DNA of 64,000 bases from JAHRAW01 sp965262585 (GTDB taxonomy: Bacteria > Pseudomonadota > Gammaproteobacteria > Arenicellales > Poriferihabitantaceae), in contig OZ253546.1 of NCBI GenBank assembly GCA_965262585.1, positions 1,178,001 through 1,242,000 on the forward strand. The letters run 5' to 3'. The notes under the pieces are model-generated. The model saw nothing but the letters and a program-made list of their open reading frames with translations. It searched no databases and had not been told where the DNA came from. Position 1 is the first letter of the stretch. Each line of letters starts with the position of its first letter. Below are positions 17,091 through 25,565 of this stretch, one piece after another. A program made the position numbers and the translations under genes.

Positions 17091-18209
17091 TTATCCGTTC
17101 AACGCCACGTCCGCTTCGACATACTCATACCCCAAATCTTCCGCCACCTTGCGATGCGTCACCTTACCGGCATGCACATTCAGCCCGTTGCGAAGATGGG
17201 GGTCGTCGAGCAACGCTTGTTTCCCTCCTTTGTCGGCCAGTCGTAGCGCGAATGGCAGGGTGACATTGTTGAGTGCGTAGGTGGAGGTGCGCGGTACGCC
17301 GCCGGGCATGTTGGCGACGCAGTAATGCACCACCTCGTCCACCACATAAGTAGGTTCGGCGTGAGTGGTCGGCTTCGAGGTCTCGCAACAGCCGCCCTGA
17401 TCGATGGCGACATCGACGATCACCGAACCGGGTTTCATTTGTGCCACCATTTCAGCGGTCACCAGTTTGGGTGCTTCGGCGCCGGGAATCAGCACGCCGC
17501 CAATCACCAAGTCGGCGTCGAGGACATGGCGCTCGATGGCGTCCAAAGTGGAGAAAACCGAATTGGTGCTGCGCCCGAATTGCGCCCAGTGGCGTTCGAT
17601 GGCGACCGGGTTGTTGTCGATAATCCACACATCCGCGCCCATGCCCACGGCGATGTGGGCGGCGTGGCTACCAACCATTCCGGCGCCGAGAATCACCACC
17701 TTGGCCGGATCCACGCCGGGCACGCCACCGAGCAGCACGCCCAGCCCGCCGTGTGGCTGCTCCAAGCAGTAGGCGCCCGCCTGAATGGACATGCGCCCGG
17801 CGACCTTGGACATCGGCGCCAACAGCGGCAACCCGCCGTGGGGCGAAGTCACGGTCTCGTAGGCGATGCAGGTTGCGCCGCCAGCCACCAAATCGCGGGT
17901 TTGTTGCGGGTCCGGCGCGAGATGCAGGTAGGTATAAAGCAACTGGCCTTCGCGCAGCATGGCGCGCTCGCCGGCCTGGGGTTCCTTGACCTTGACGATC
18001 ATTTCAGCCGTGGCGAATATCTCCTCGGCGTTGTCGACCACGCTACCGCCGCACGCCCGATAGGCGTCGTCGGTGGCGCCGATTCCGACCCCGGCACCGG
18101 CCTCCACCAAGACCCGGTGGCCGTGCCTGACCATTTCCCGGACGCTGGCCGGGGACATCCCGACCCGGTATTCATGGTTCTTGATTTCTTTGGGTATGCC
18201 TACCAGCAT
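17091..18209 (-). CDS. ald: Alanine dehydrogenase
   Basis: NAD-dependent oxidative deamination of L-alanine to pyruvate and ammonium (or reverse). 372 residues, standard length. N-terminal AlaDh_PNT domain with MLVGIPKEIKNHEYRVGMSP, substrate-binding Lys75 (VKVKEPQ) and catalytic His96 (YTYLHLAPD); NAD-binding Rossmann domain with GAGMVGSHAAHIAVGMGADV near 173; later PGGVPRTSTYALNNVTLPF. ATG 18209 is preceded by a good AGGAG at proper spacing. In taurine users Ald regenerates pyruvate as amino acceptor for taurine:pyruvate aminotransferase, which fits the neighbouring xsc. Transcription would run ald, hypothetical, xsc. Confidence 0.96.
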   Translation of the reverse strand: MLVGIPKEIKNHEYRVGMSPASVREMVRHGHRVLVEAGAGVGIGATDDAYRACGGSVVDNAEEIFATAEMIVKVKEPQAGERAMLREGQLLYTYLHLAPDPQQTRDLVAGGATCIAYETVTSPHGGLPLLAPMSKVAGRMSIQAGAYCLEQPHGGLGVLLGGVPGVDPAKVVILGAGMVGSHAAHIAVGMGADVWIIDNNPVAIERHWAQFGRSTNSVFSTLDAIERHVLDADLVIGGVLIPGAEAPKLVTAEMVAQMKPGSVIVDVAIDQGGCCETSKPTTHAEPTYVVDEVVHYCVANMPGGVPRTSTYALNNVTLPFALRLADKGGKQALLDDPHLRNGLNVHAGKVTHRKVAEDLGYEYVEADVALNG

Positions 18210-18274
18210 ATTGGTCTCCTAGATAATCTGCCTGCCATTGCCGAGTTGTTCGCCGGGGGCTTTATAATCCGACA

Positions 18275-18763
18275 ATGGCCACGGAAATAGTCACCATCAT
18301 CGATTGTTCGGATTCGGTCACCGGCGAATTGCCGCGCACCGAGATGCGGCGGCGTGGCCTGATATACCGGGTCAATTATATACTGGTATTCAACGCCGCC
18401 GGGGAAATATTGGTGCAGCGACGCACCGACAGCAAAGACCAATATCCGGGGATGCTGGACCTCGCCGCCGGCGGTGTGGTATGCGCCGGGGAGAGTTACG
18501 AATGCTCCGCAGTCAGGGAACTTGAGGAAGAATTGGGGCTGTCGGTGCCACTCACCACCCACTTCGACCTGTGGTTTGAAGACGCCACCTGCGACCCGGT
18601 CAAACGCAGTTGGGGACGGGTTTTCTCTTGCGTGCATGAAGGGCCGTTTGTGCTGCAAGCATCGGAAGTAGTGTCGGTGGAATTCATGGCGGTAAAAGAC
18701 GCCCTCGCCGCCGAACAAGTCACGCCGGACAGCCACCAAACGTTGGTGGCGTATCTGCTGTAG
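18275..18763 (+). CDS. Nudix hydrolase (YfcD / IPP-isomerase-like)
   Basis: 162 residues. A full Nudix box is present at about 69-91: GGVVCAGE, then seven residues, then RELEEELGL, matching Gx5Ex7REUxEExGU. The N-terminal stretch (RGLIYRVNYILVFNAAGEILVQRRT) and the spacing DQYPGMLDLAAGG resemble YfcD-type pyrophosphohydrolases related to isopentenyl-diphosphate isomerase. Hydrolyses a nucleoside-diphosphate-linked compound; substrate not predictable. Divergent from ald with a 65-base gap that must hold both promoters. Confidence 0.92.
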   Translation: MATEIVTIIDCSDSVTGELPRTEMRRRGLIYRVNYILVFNAAGEILVQRRTDSKDQYPGMLDLAAGGVVCAGESYECSAVRELEEELGLSVPLTTHFDLWFEDATCDPVKRSWGRVFSCVHEGPFVLQASEVVSVEFMAVKDALAAEQVTPDSHQTLVAYLL

Positions 18764-18915
18764 AACGGTCCGTTGAGGATGAAACGCTGGGAACGGGTTT
18801 GCCGCCCTCGCTGATTTGTTTGCTATACTCTGGCTCCACGCTAGCAGCCACGCCAGCAACTAGGCCAGTAGCCAGCGGCACCCAAAACACAAAAACCAAG
18901 CCCACGGAACAACGC

Positions 18916-19704
18916 ATGATCCGGGTTGATGCTATCTCGAAACATTTTGGCGGCCTCAAGGCTGTCGATAACGCCACCCTTGAAATCAAGTCGGGGACTA
19001 TCACCGGGCTGATTGGGCCAAACGGTGCCGGCAAGACCACGCTGTTCAACATCGTCGCCGGTGTTTATGCCCCGACCTCCGGCCGCATCCATCTCGACGG
19101 CCGGGATGTTACCGGCTACAAACCGCATCAGTTGTTCGCCAGAGGGCTACTCAGAACCTTCCAGATCGCCCACGAATTCTCGAGTTTGACGGTGCGCGAG
19201 AATTTCATGATGGTGCCCGATGCTCAGGCTGGTGAGCGGTTGCCCAGAACTTGGTTGCAACGCCGCCGGGTGTTTCGGCAGGAAGGGGAGATTTATGAAA
19301 AGGCCGAATCGGTGATTGACTTTTTGAAGTTGCCTCGGGTCGCCGATGAACTGGCGGGCAACCTCTCCGGCGGGCAGAAAAAACTGCTGGAACTTGGCCG
19401 CACCATGATGGTGGACGCCAAGGTGGTGTTGCTCGATGAAGTCGGCGCCGGGGTCAATCGAACCCTGCTCAACGACATCGGAGACGCGATTATTCGCCTC
19501 AACCGCGAACGCGGCTACACCTTTTGCATGATCGAACACGACATGGAATTTATCACCCGATTGTGCGACCCGGTGATCGTCATGGCCGAAGGCGCGGTGT
19601 TGACCGAAGGCAGCGCCGCCGAAGTTAAATCCAACGAGCAAGTCATCGAAGCCTATCTTGGCCGCGGGCTGAAGAACAAACCGCCGCCGGAACAATCGGC
19701 ATGA
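18916..19704 (+). CDS. livG: Branched-chain amino acid-type ABC transporter ATP-binding protein (LivG-like)
   Basis: 262 residues from ATG 18916 (MIRVDAISKHFGG), where the conserved ABC fold begins; an upstream in-frame start at 18799 would add 39 residues with no similarity to the family. Walker A GPNGAGKTT at about 34-42, ABC signature LSGGQKK near 150, Walker B VVLLDEVGAGV near 169 with Val instead of the common Pro after DE, and MIEHDME near the end. LivG-type features such as the R-T-F-Q-I Q-loop are visible. Energises uptake together with LivF, H and M, which follow without gaps. The true substrate could be an amino acid, urea, amide or sulfonate. Confidence 0.93.
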   Translation: MIRVDAISKHFGGLKAVDNATLEIKSGTITGLIGPNGAGKTTLFNIVAGVYAPTSGRIHLDGRDVTGYKPHQLFARGLLRTFQIAHEFSSLTVRENFMMVPDAQAGERLPRTWLQRRRVFRQEGEIYEKAESVIDFLKLPRVADELAGNLSGGQKKLLELGRTMMVDAKVVLLDEVGAGVNRTLLNDIGDAIIRLNRERGYTFCMIEHDMEFITRLCDPVIVMAEGAVLTEGSAAEVKSNEQVIEAYLGRGLKNKPPPEQSA

Positions 19705-20405
19705 GTTTTCTCATCGGCGAGAACATGACCGGCGGCTACGGCGGCGCCGACATTCTCAGAGATTGCACGGTCGGCGTCGACCAGGGCGAAATCGCGGTCA
19801 TCGTGGGGCCAAACGGTGCTGGCAAATCCACCGCCATGAAGGCCATGCTCGGCATGCTCAACCTACGCGAAGGCCGCGTCACGCTGGACGGCGACGACAT
19901 CACCGCGCTCGCCCCGCAGGCGCGAGTGGCGCGCGGCATCGCCTTCGTGCCGCAAACCGCGAATGTATTTGTCAGCATGACGGTGCAGGAAAACCTCGAA
20001 ATGGGTGCCTATCTGCGGCGCGATGATTTCACCGACACCATGGAGCAAGTGTTCGCATTGTTTCCGGTGCTCGCGCAAAAACGCCGCCAACCAGCGGGCG
20101 AATTATCCGGTGGTCAACGCCAGCAAGTCGCGGTCGGGCGCGCGCTGATGACCGAGCCGTCGGTGTTGATGCTGGACGAACCGACCGCCGGAGTCTCGCC
20201 GATTGTGATGGATGAATTGTTCGACCGCATTCTCGAAGTGCGAAAAACCGGAGTCGCGGTCCTCATGGTCGAGCAGAACGCGCGTCAGGCGTTGGCCATC
20301 GCCGACCGTGGTTATGTGCTGGTGGTCGGTCAAAACCGCCACACCGACAGCGGCGCAGCGTTGCTCGCCAACCCCGAAGTGCGCAAATCTTTTCTTGGCG
20401 GCTGA
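19701..20405 (+). CDS. livF: Branched-chain amino acid-type ABC transporter ATP-binding protein (LivF-like)
   Basis: 234 residues, ATG overlapping the livG stop by four bases (ATGA). Walker A GPNGAGKST at about 36-44, Q-loop FVPQTANVF near 82, signature LSGGQRQQVAVGRAL near 135, Walker B VLMLDEPTAGV near 155, switch His replaced by VEQNARQAL as is normal for LivF. Forms the heterodimeric ATPase with LivG on the cytoplasmic face of the membrane. Confidence 0.94.
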   Translation: MSFLIGENMTGGYGGADILRDCTVGVDQGEIAVIVGPNGAGKSTAMKAMLGMLNLREGRVTLDGDDITALAPQARVARGIAFVPQTANVFVSMTVQENLEMGAYLRRDDFTDTMEQVFALFPVLAQKRRQPAGELSGGQRQQVAVGRALMTEPSVLMLDEPTAGVSPIVMDELFDRILEVRKTGVAVLMVEQNARQALAIADRGYVLVVGQNRHTDSGAALLANPEVRKSFLGG

Positions 20406-20406
20406 C

Positions 20407-21429
20407 ATGCCCGAATCCATCGACCTACTCAACGCACTGGTATTGCTGTCGAACTTTGTGCTGATTCCGGCATTGTCCTACGGCTCGCAACTGGCGCTCG
20501 GTGCGCTCGGCGTCACGCTGGTATACGCGGTGCTGCGCTTCTCCAACTTCGCGCACGGCGACACCATGGCATTCGGCGCCATGGTGACCATTTTGTTTAC
20601 ATGGTGGTTGCAGTCCCGTGGCATCGGCATCCACCCGCTGCCAACCGCGCTGCTCGGCTTGCCGTTTGGCATCGCCGCCACCGCCGTGCTCTGCGTGTTT
20701 ATAGATAAATATGTATATAAATATTACCGCCGACAGACGAGCCCGCCGGTGGTGTTCGTGATCGCTTCGGTTGGCGTGATGTTCATGATCAACGGCATCG
20801 TGCGCTTCATCATCGGCCCCGGCGACCGGCAATTCGCAGACGGCGAACGCTTCATCATCCGCGCCCGCGATTTCAAAGAAATGACCGGCCTGAACGAAGG
20901 GCTGGCGATCAAGGCATCCCAAGGGCTGACCATCGTGGTCGCTGTAATCATGGTGATCGCGTTGTTTTGGTTTTTGCAAAAAACCCGCACCGGCAAATCA
21001 ATGCGCGCGTTTTCCGACAACGAAGACCTAGCGCTTTTGTCGGGCATCGACCCCGACCGGGTGGTGAGGGTAACTTGGATTTTAGTGGCGGCACTGGCGA
21101 CCATCGCCGGCACGCTCTACGGGCTCGACAAAAGTTTCAAGCCGTTCACCTATTTCCATTTGCTACTGCCGATATTCGCCGCCGCCATCGTCGGCGGCAT
21201 CGGCCGCCCGGTCGGCGCCATCATCGGCGGATTCATCATCGCCTTTTCCGAAGTAATGCTCACCTATGCCTACAAAAAGTTTTTCACTTACCTATTACCC
21301 CCGGACTGGCAACCGCAAGGCTTGATGCAACTGCTATCGACCGACTACAAATTCGCGGTGTCGTTCATCATCCTGGTGGTGGTGTTACTAATCAGACCAA
21401 CCGGAATCTTCCGCGGGCGGGTGTTGTGA
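20407..21429 (+). CDS. livH: Branched-chain amino acid-type ABC permease (LivH-like)
   Basis: 340 residues from ATG 20407, one base after the livF stop; the open frame extends upstream but only as an overlap with livF. Eight or so hydrophobic helices. LivH-type hallmarks: LGVTLVYAVLRFSNFAHGD near 30-50, VFVIASVGVMFMINGIVRFI, and the C-terminal LPIFAAAIVGGIGRPVGAIIGGFI (EAA-like loop) near 255-278, then LIRPTGIFRGR at the end. Cytoplasmic-membrane pore subunit. Confidence 0.94.
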   Translation: MPESIDLLNALVLLSNFVLIPALSYGSQLALGALGVTLVYAVLRFSNFAHGDTMAFGAMVTILFTWWLQSRGIGIHPLPTALLGLPFGIAATAVLCVFIDKYVYKYYRRQTSPPVVFVIASVGVMFMINGIVRFIIGPGDRQFADGERFIIRARDFKEMTGLNEGLAIKASQGLTIVVAVIMVIALFWFLQKTRTGKSMRAFSDNEDLALLSGIDPDRVVRVTWILVAALATIAGTLYGLDKSFKPFTYFHLLLPIFAAAIVGGIGRPVGAIIGGFIIAFSEVMLTYAYKKFFTYLLPPDWQPQGLMQLLSTDYKFAVSFIILVVVLLIRPTGIFRGRVL

Positions 21430-22847
21430 AAAGTATTGTGAAACCAGTCACCTTAAACCCGAATTTGCGCGCCTGCATTGCTTTTACGGCGATGGCGATG
21501 CTCTTGATGTTGGTTGGGGTTGGCCAGTCGTGGTCGCTTGCGCTGGCGATTTTGAACTTGTGTTTGATCTCCGCGATTATGGCGCTGGGGGTCAATATTC
21601 AGTGGGGCTACGCCGGTCTTTTCAACGTCGGCATCATGGGCTTTGCCGCACTCGGCGGCCTCGCACCGGTGCTGGTTTCCAAAGCGCCGGTGCCGGGTGC
21701 CTGGGCTGCCGGCGGAAGCGGTTTATTATTGGCGGCGGTCTCCGCCATCGCCACGGTCGCCGCCGTGGTGTTGGTGCGCCGTCGCTGGCACAAAGGCGGC
21801 CTGCGGCTGTTGTGCACGATCGTGCTGATGGCGGTCGGCTATTTCAGCGTGCGGTATTTCTACGACCCGGCGGTGGCCGCCATCGAAGCGGTCAATCCGG
21901 CAAAGTACGGATACCTCGGCGGCCTCGGCCTGCCGGTGATTTTTTCGTGGGTGGTGGGCGGCGCGCTGGCCGCCGGTGCAGCGTGGATGGTCGGCAGAGT
22001 CGCGCTCGGCTTGCGCTCCGACTATCTCGCCATCGCCACCCTCGGCATTTCGGAAATCATCATCGCCTTTTTGAAAAACGAAGATTGGCTTACTCGCGGG
22101 GTGAAAAATGTCACTGGCCTTGCGCGCCCGGTGCCGTATGAAATCGACCTGCAAAAAACGCCGTGGTTTATCGAATTAGTAGAAAAATTAAACACCACCG
22201 AACTCGCCGCCGCTGCAGCCGACGCCCGCGTGGAAATGCTGCACAAATTGGTGATCGATTATTCGAGTCTGTTCGTTAAACTGTGTTACAGCGGATTGTT
22301 CGCCACCGTGCTGGTCATCGTTTTGGTGCTCAGCAGTGCCGCGCTCAACTCGCCGTGGGGGCGGATGATGCGCTCCATCCGCGACAACGAAGTGTCGGCC
22401 AACGCCATGGGCAAGAACATCACCGCGCGCCACCGTCAAGTGTTCATCCTCGGCTCGGCGGTAATCGGCGTCGCCGGTGCCATGTTAGTCACCCTGGACG
22501 GACAATTCACCCCCGGCACTTATAACCCGCTGCGCTTCACCTTCCTGATCTGGGTCATGATCATAGTCGGCGGCTCCGGCAACAACCTCGGCGCGGTGCT
22601 CGGTGCTTTCCTGGTGTGGTTTGTCTGGATCGAAGCCGAGCCCGCCGGACTATGGCTGACCGACAACGCCACCAACTGGCTCGGCGAAAGCAACGTCGTG
22701 CGCATCCACCTGATGAATAGCGCTCAGCATATGCGGCTGTTTCTGATGGGGCTGGTGCTGCTGCTGGTGATGCGCTTCAGCCCCGGCGGTATCCTGCCGG
22801 CGGTGGCCGGGCGTCGGCGAAAGAGCGCCGGGCAGTCGGCGATGTGA
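21426..22847 (+). CDS. livM: Branched-chain amino acid-type ABC permease (LivM-like)
   Basis: 473 residues from GTG 21426, which overlaps the livH stop by four bases (GTGA); GTG 21438 is an alternative. Long for a LivM (usually 320-430) because of an extra hydrophobic/periplasmic segment about 100-155 and another near 235-270. Family motifs: NIQWGYAGLFNVGIMGFAALGG near 57-78, LRSDYLAIATLGISEI, MMRSIRDNEVSANAMGKN and FLIWVMIIVGGSGNNLGAVLGA, followed by FSPGGILP. Second pore subunit of the transporter. No binding-protein gene in this operon; one lies 1.3 kb downstream on the other strand. Confidence 0.93.
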   Translation: MKSIVKPVTLNPNLRACIAFTAMAMLLMLVGVGQSWSLALAILNLCLISAIMALGVNIQWGYAGLFNVGIMGFAALGGLAPVLVSKAPVPGAWAAGGSGLLLAAVSAIATVAAVVLVRRRWHKGGLRLLCTIVLMAVGYFSVRYFYDPAVAAIEAVNPAKYGYLGGLGLPVIFSWVVGGALAAGAAWMVGRVALGLRSDYLAIATLGISEIIIAFLKNEDWLTRGVKNVTGLARPVPYEIDLQKTPWFIELVEKLNTTELAAAAADARVEMLHKLVIDYSSLFVKLCYSGLFATVLVIVLVLSSAALNSPWGRMMRSIRDNEVSANAMGKNITARHRQVFILGSAVIGVAGAMLVTLDGQFTPGTYNPLRFTFLIWVMIIVGGSGNNLGAVLGAFLVWFVWIEAEPAGLWLTDNATNWLGESNVVRIHLMNSAQHMRLFLMGLVLLLVMRFSPGGILPAVAGRRRKSAGQSAM

Positions 22848-22848
22848 A

Positions 22849-23340
22849 TTAGGATCTGAGCAAATAAGAAAAGTCGGCTTCGTATTCCTCAACCAGCGAT
22901 TGCACGGGTTCCCACACTTCAACAAAATCGTCGGCACGCTGAAAAATCTTGCCGTGATTTTGGGTGCCAAAATTAACCATCTGATTGAAATTTCTGCGAA
23001 ACCAGTTGGGGTTGCCGAGGGCTACGGCGATGTCTTGTTGCTCGATTGGCACGTGGCTTTTCCGGCGCAATGTGAGATAGGCATTTAGAATCCGCGTGTT
23101 GTATTGCTTCGGATTTCGCCCCCACTTGGGCAATTTGCGGGCGATTTTTTCGACCTCGGTTGCATCCCTCAAAGCGTCTTCGCTATCGCACACCGGCGGG
23201 GAAGTATTGTCGGATGCAGCAGAAGTGCGCTCTGCGTCCATTCGGGCGTCTATCTGATTGATTAACTCCAGACATTCGACCAATTTGTCGCGCAAGGTGT
23301 TAACCTCGGTTACCAGATCTATCATTAGAAAATCTCTCAT
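22849..23340 (-). CDS. Hypothetical protein with N-terminal coiled coil, possible DNA-binding
   Basis: 163 residues, convergent with livM (stops 1 base apart). Not recognised. Residues 5-40 form a probable coiled coil (LVTEVNTLRDKLVECLELINQI), 40-60 are low complexity, and 65-150 are a basic globular part with KLPKWGRNPKQYNTRILNAYLTLRRK and an HTH-like IEQQDIAVALGNPNWFRRNFNQMV. The gene is divergent from the DinB-like gene, and the space between them is a 21-bp periodic palindrome array that looks like a multi-site operator. I infer that this protein might bind it, but nothing in the sequence proves it. Confidence 0.65.
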   Translation of the reverse strand: MRDFLMIDLVTEVNTLRDKLVECLELINQIDARMDAERTSAASDNTSPPVCDSEDALRDATEVEKIARKLPKWGRNPKQYNTRILNAYLTLRRKSHVPIEQQDIAVALGNPNWFRRNFNQMVNFGTQNHGKIFQRADDFVEVWEPVQSLVEEYEADFSYLLRS

Positions 23341-23374
23341 ATTCAGAACATTTGTTAGTATTTTATAGGTATTT

Positions 23375-23485
23375 TGAGAAGAAAAGTTTCATTTGTGAGA
23401 AGTTTTTCTTCTCATATTAGAAAAAATCTTCTCACAATGAGAAGAAATCTTCTATTAATGAGAAGAAATCTTCTATTAATGAGAA
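23375..23485. repeat. 21-bp tandem array of TGAGAAG/CTTCT palindromes
   Basis: Copies begin at 23375, 23396, 23417, 23438, 23459 and 23480, an exact 21-bp step (two helical turns). Each starts TGAGAAG (TTAGAAA in the third; truncated in the sixth) and most carry CTTCT 4-5 bases later, so each unit is itself a small palindrome. The copies at 23438 and 23459 are identical. The array fills the divergent promoter region between 23340 and 23511. Confidence 0.92.
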
Positions 23486-23510
23486 AACCGCCACCACCGA
23501 CCACTGCGCC

Positions 23511-24056
23511 ATGAACCCACTAATAATGAATAACATCGCCGCGCTTACGCATGCGCTGACGGTTATCGAGGGCTTGCCCGAAGGGGTATTCGCCGATCAA
23601 TCGGAAGCGTCTTTTTCGGCGTCGGTGGGCGAGCACTTTCGCCACATCATCGAGCACTACCAACTATTTCTGGCCGGCCTGCCCATCGGTCTGGTGGATT
23701 ACGACTCACGACCGCGAAACGCGCAACTCGAGACCGATCCGGCGAATGCCCGGGCCGGTATCCAAAACCTCTGCCAACGCCTTCGCGCCCTGTCCGCCGC
23801 CACCACCGACCCGAACCAACCGCTCATGGTGCGTTGTTGCACCGCAGTTGGAACCGCCGTTGAAACCACCGAAGCACCGGTGCCTTCCTGCGTGAGCCGT
23901 GAACTGGTGTTTCTGCACAGCCACAGCGTCCACCACTTTGCCCTCATCACGCTCATCCTGAAGCGGCACGGCCTCACCGTGGATGCGAATTTCGGCATTG
24001 CTCCGGCCACCCTTGCCACTCCGGCGAGCCGCAGTCCGGCGCATGAAGGGCGATAA
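23511..24056 (+). CDS. DinB-like (DfsB/YfiT superfamily) protein
   Basis: 181 residues. Predicted four-helix bundle with histidines placed as in DinB-type metal sites: VGEHFRHIIEHYQLF near 39-53 and LFLHSHSVHHFALITLIL near 130-148. Members are metal-dependent thiol (bacillithiol, mycothiol, glutathione) transferases or uncharacterised stress proteins; substrate unknown. No convincing ribosome site before ATG 23511; ATG 23526 (MNNIAALTHAL) would start at the first helix and is equally possible. The C-terminal 20 residues are Pro/Ala/Ser-rich. Confidence 0.75.
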   Translation: MNPLIMNNIAALTHALTVIEGLPEGVFADQSEASFSASVGEHFRHIIEHYQLFLAGLPIGLVDYDSRPRNAQLETDPANARAGIQNLCQRLRALSAATTDPNQPLMVRCCTAVGTAVETTEAPVPSCVSRELVFLHSHSVHHFALITLILKRHGLTVDANFGIAPATLATPASRSPAHEGR

Positions 24057-24057
24057 A

Positions 24058-24089
24058 AAACCCCGGCATCTGTGAGCATACCGGGGTTT
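24058..24089. terminator. Bidirectional hairpin terminator
   Basis: Stem AAACCCCGG (24058-24066) pairs perfectly with CCGGGGTTT (24081-24089) around a 14-base loop, with A-tract and T-tract flanks on either side. It lies between the convergent DinB-like and binding-protein genes and can serve both. Confidence 0.85.
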
Positions 24090-24109
24090 GGTGTTTTGAT
24101 TGCGGCGGC

Positions 24110-25327
24110 TTATCGAACCCTCACCGTCTCAAATTTACCCGCCCTGACTTCCAATTCCTTATACGAGCCGAACACTTCGCCGATCTCGTTAAATTCCACG
24201 CCGGTTGCACCGACATAGTCGACCGCACCGCCGGCGGCCAGAATTTTCAAGCCCGTGGCGAGTTCACCAACGCTGATCTTCTCGCCCGGCGCATTCGCCA
24301 CCGAGTTCATGTTCGCCTGAATGGCGGCACGCTCGGCGGACCCCGCCGCCTGCATCGCCAGAATCAACAACGCCGCAGCGTCATAGGATTCGCCGCGAAA
24401 CGGGCCGTCGCCGTCCACGCCTTTGCTTTTGGCGTATTCGAGGAAGCGGTTGGATGCGTCGTCGGCGCCGCCGGGCACGGTGCCGATGGTGCCGTTCAGG
24501 TCATCGCCAATCGCTTCAATCAGCGAGTCACCGATCATGCCGTCAGCGAGAATAAAACTGTCGAAGGCACCGGAATCGAGGGAGGCCTGGATGATGCCCT
24601 TGCCGCCCTGGTCAACATAGCCGAACACCGCCAGATGTTGTGCGCCGGAAGCGGCCAGCGCGCCGACTTCAGCGGCGTAGTCGGCTTTGCCATCCTCGTG
24701 GGACACGCTTATGGCGATGCCACCGCCCAGTGCCGAAAAAGCACCGGCGAATGATTCCGCCAGACCCTTGCCGTAGTCGTTGTTGGTGTAGGTGACCGCG
24801 ACTTCGTCGATGCCCCGGTCCTTCAGAACCGCCGCCAGAACTTGTCCCTGGCGCGCATCCGAAGGCGCGGTGCGATGGAAGAAGCCGTTATCCTCGATGC
24901 TCGAAAGCGCCGGCGAAGTGGCGGAAGGCGACACCATGACCACGCCGTTGGGAATGGCGACGTTGTTGGCGATGGCGGTGGTTACCCCGGAGCAATCGGC
25001 CCCCATAATGGCGGCGATGCGGTCGGAGGTCACCAGCCGTTCGGCGGCGGCAGTGGCGGCGGCGGAATCCACGCAAGTGGAATCACCACGCACCGAAACC
25101 ACTTTCTTGCCGCCGAGCAGCAAGCCAGAATCGGACGCCTCTTTCATGGCCAATTCAGCGCTTTCCGCCATGCCCGGAGTCAAAGATTCGATGGGGCCAG
25201 TGAAACCGAGAATAACCCCGATCTTGATATCCTCGGCCAACGCCGTGGCAGGCCCGGCGGCAAGAACGATCGCCACGCATGCCGCGCGCGCAATTTTAGT
25301 CAGTTGGGTGGACAGTGTAATGGACAT
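24110..25327 (-). CDS. livK: Liv-type ABC transporter substrate-binding protein
   Basis: 405 residues from ATG 25327, preceded by AGAGGAG seven bases upstream; a longer frame to 25384 has no ribosome site. Signal peptide about 1-31 (KIARAACVAIVLAAGPATALA, cut before EDIKIG). Mature protein is a type I periplasmic binding fold (Peripla_BP_6): IKIGVILGFTGPIESLTPGM, GADCSGVTTAIANNVA, SPSATSPALSS, VAVTYTNNDYGKGLAESF, and C-terminal LRV-free tail. It binds the ligand for the LivGFHM-type transporter in the periplasm; the pairing is by proximity. Ligand unknown. Confidence 0.92.
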   Translation of the reverse strand: MSITLSTQLTKIARAACVAIVLAAGPATALAEDIKIGVILGFTGPIESLTPGMAESAELAMKEASDSGLLLGGKKVVSVRGDSTCVDSAAATAAAERLVTSDRIAAIMGADCSGVTTAIANNVAIPNGVVMVSPSATSPALSSIEDNGFFHRTAPSDARQGQVLAAVLKDRGIDEVAVTYTNNDYGKGLAESFAGAFSALGGGIAISVSHEDGKADYAAEVGALAASGAQHLAVFGYVDQGGKGIIQASLDSGAFDSFILADGMIGDSLIEAIGDDLNGTIGTVPGGADDASNRFLEYAKSKGVDGDGPFRGESYDAAALLILAMQAAGSAERAAIQANMNSVANAPGEKISVGELATGLKILAAGGAVDYVGATGVEFNEIGEVFGSYKELEVRAGKFETVRVR

Positions 25328-25444
25328 GTTGTACTCCTCTATTCGGTGGCTCATTCGGTGAGTGCGAATCGCACAGATTATCATTGAACCGAATCAGTGG
25401 CACTGATTCGGCACTTGCGTGGATTATACCTTGTACGACCAGCA

Positions 25445-25528
25445 GTTGCGCTAGGCGCGGCGGGGTTGTGCGTGGATGCAAGGGCGGGAATCCAGTCGAA
25501 CAAACCCCGGCGTTAGCCGCTCCTTGCC
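25445..25528. repeat. Interspersed repeat fragments upstream of nadD
   Basis: Contains GTTGCGCTAGGCGCGG (also at 40431-40455 and, reversed, near 46509-46527), then GGGAATCCAGT and CAAACCCCGGCGTTAGCCG, the last two shared with 32903-32977 and the large repeat clusters. Confidence 0.7.
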
Positions 25529-25565
25529 GTGCTATTCTTGTCGTGCGGTGCTATATTGGGTGTCG

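Noticed and set aside
18916..22847. LivGFHM operon as a taurine transporter
   Set aside because: Proximity to xsc/ald is suggestive only; taurine uptake is usually by TauABC or TRAP systems and nothing in the sequence identifies the ligand.
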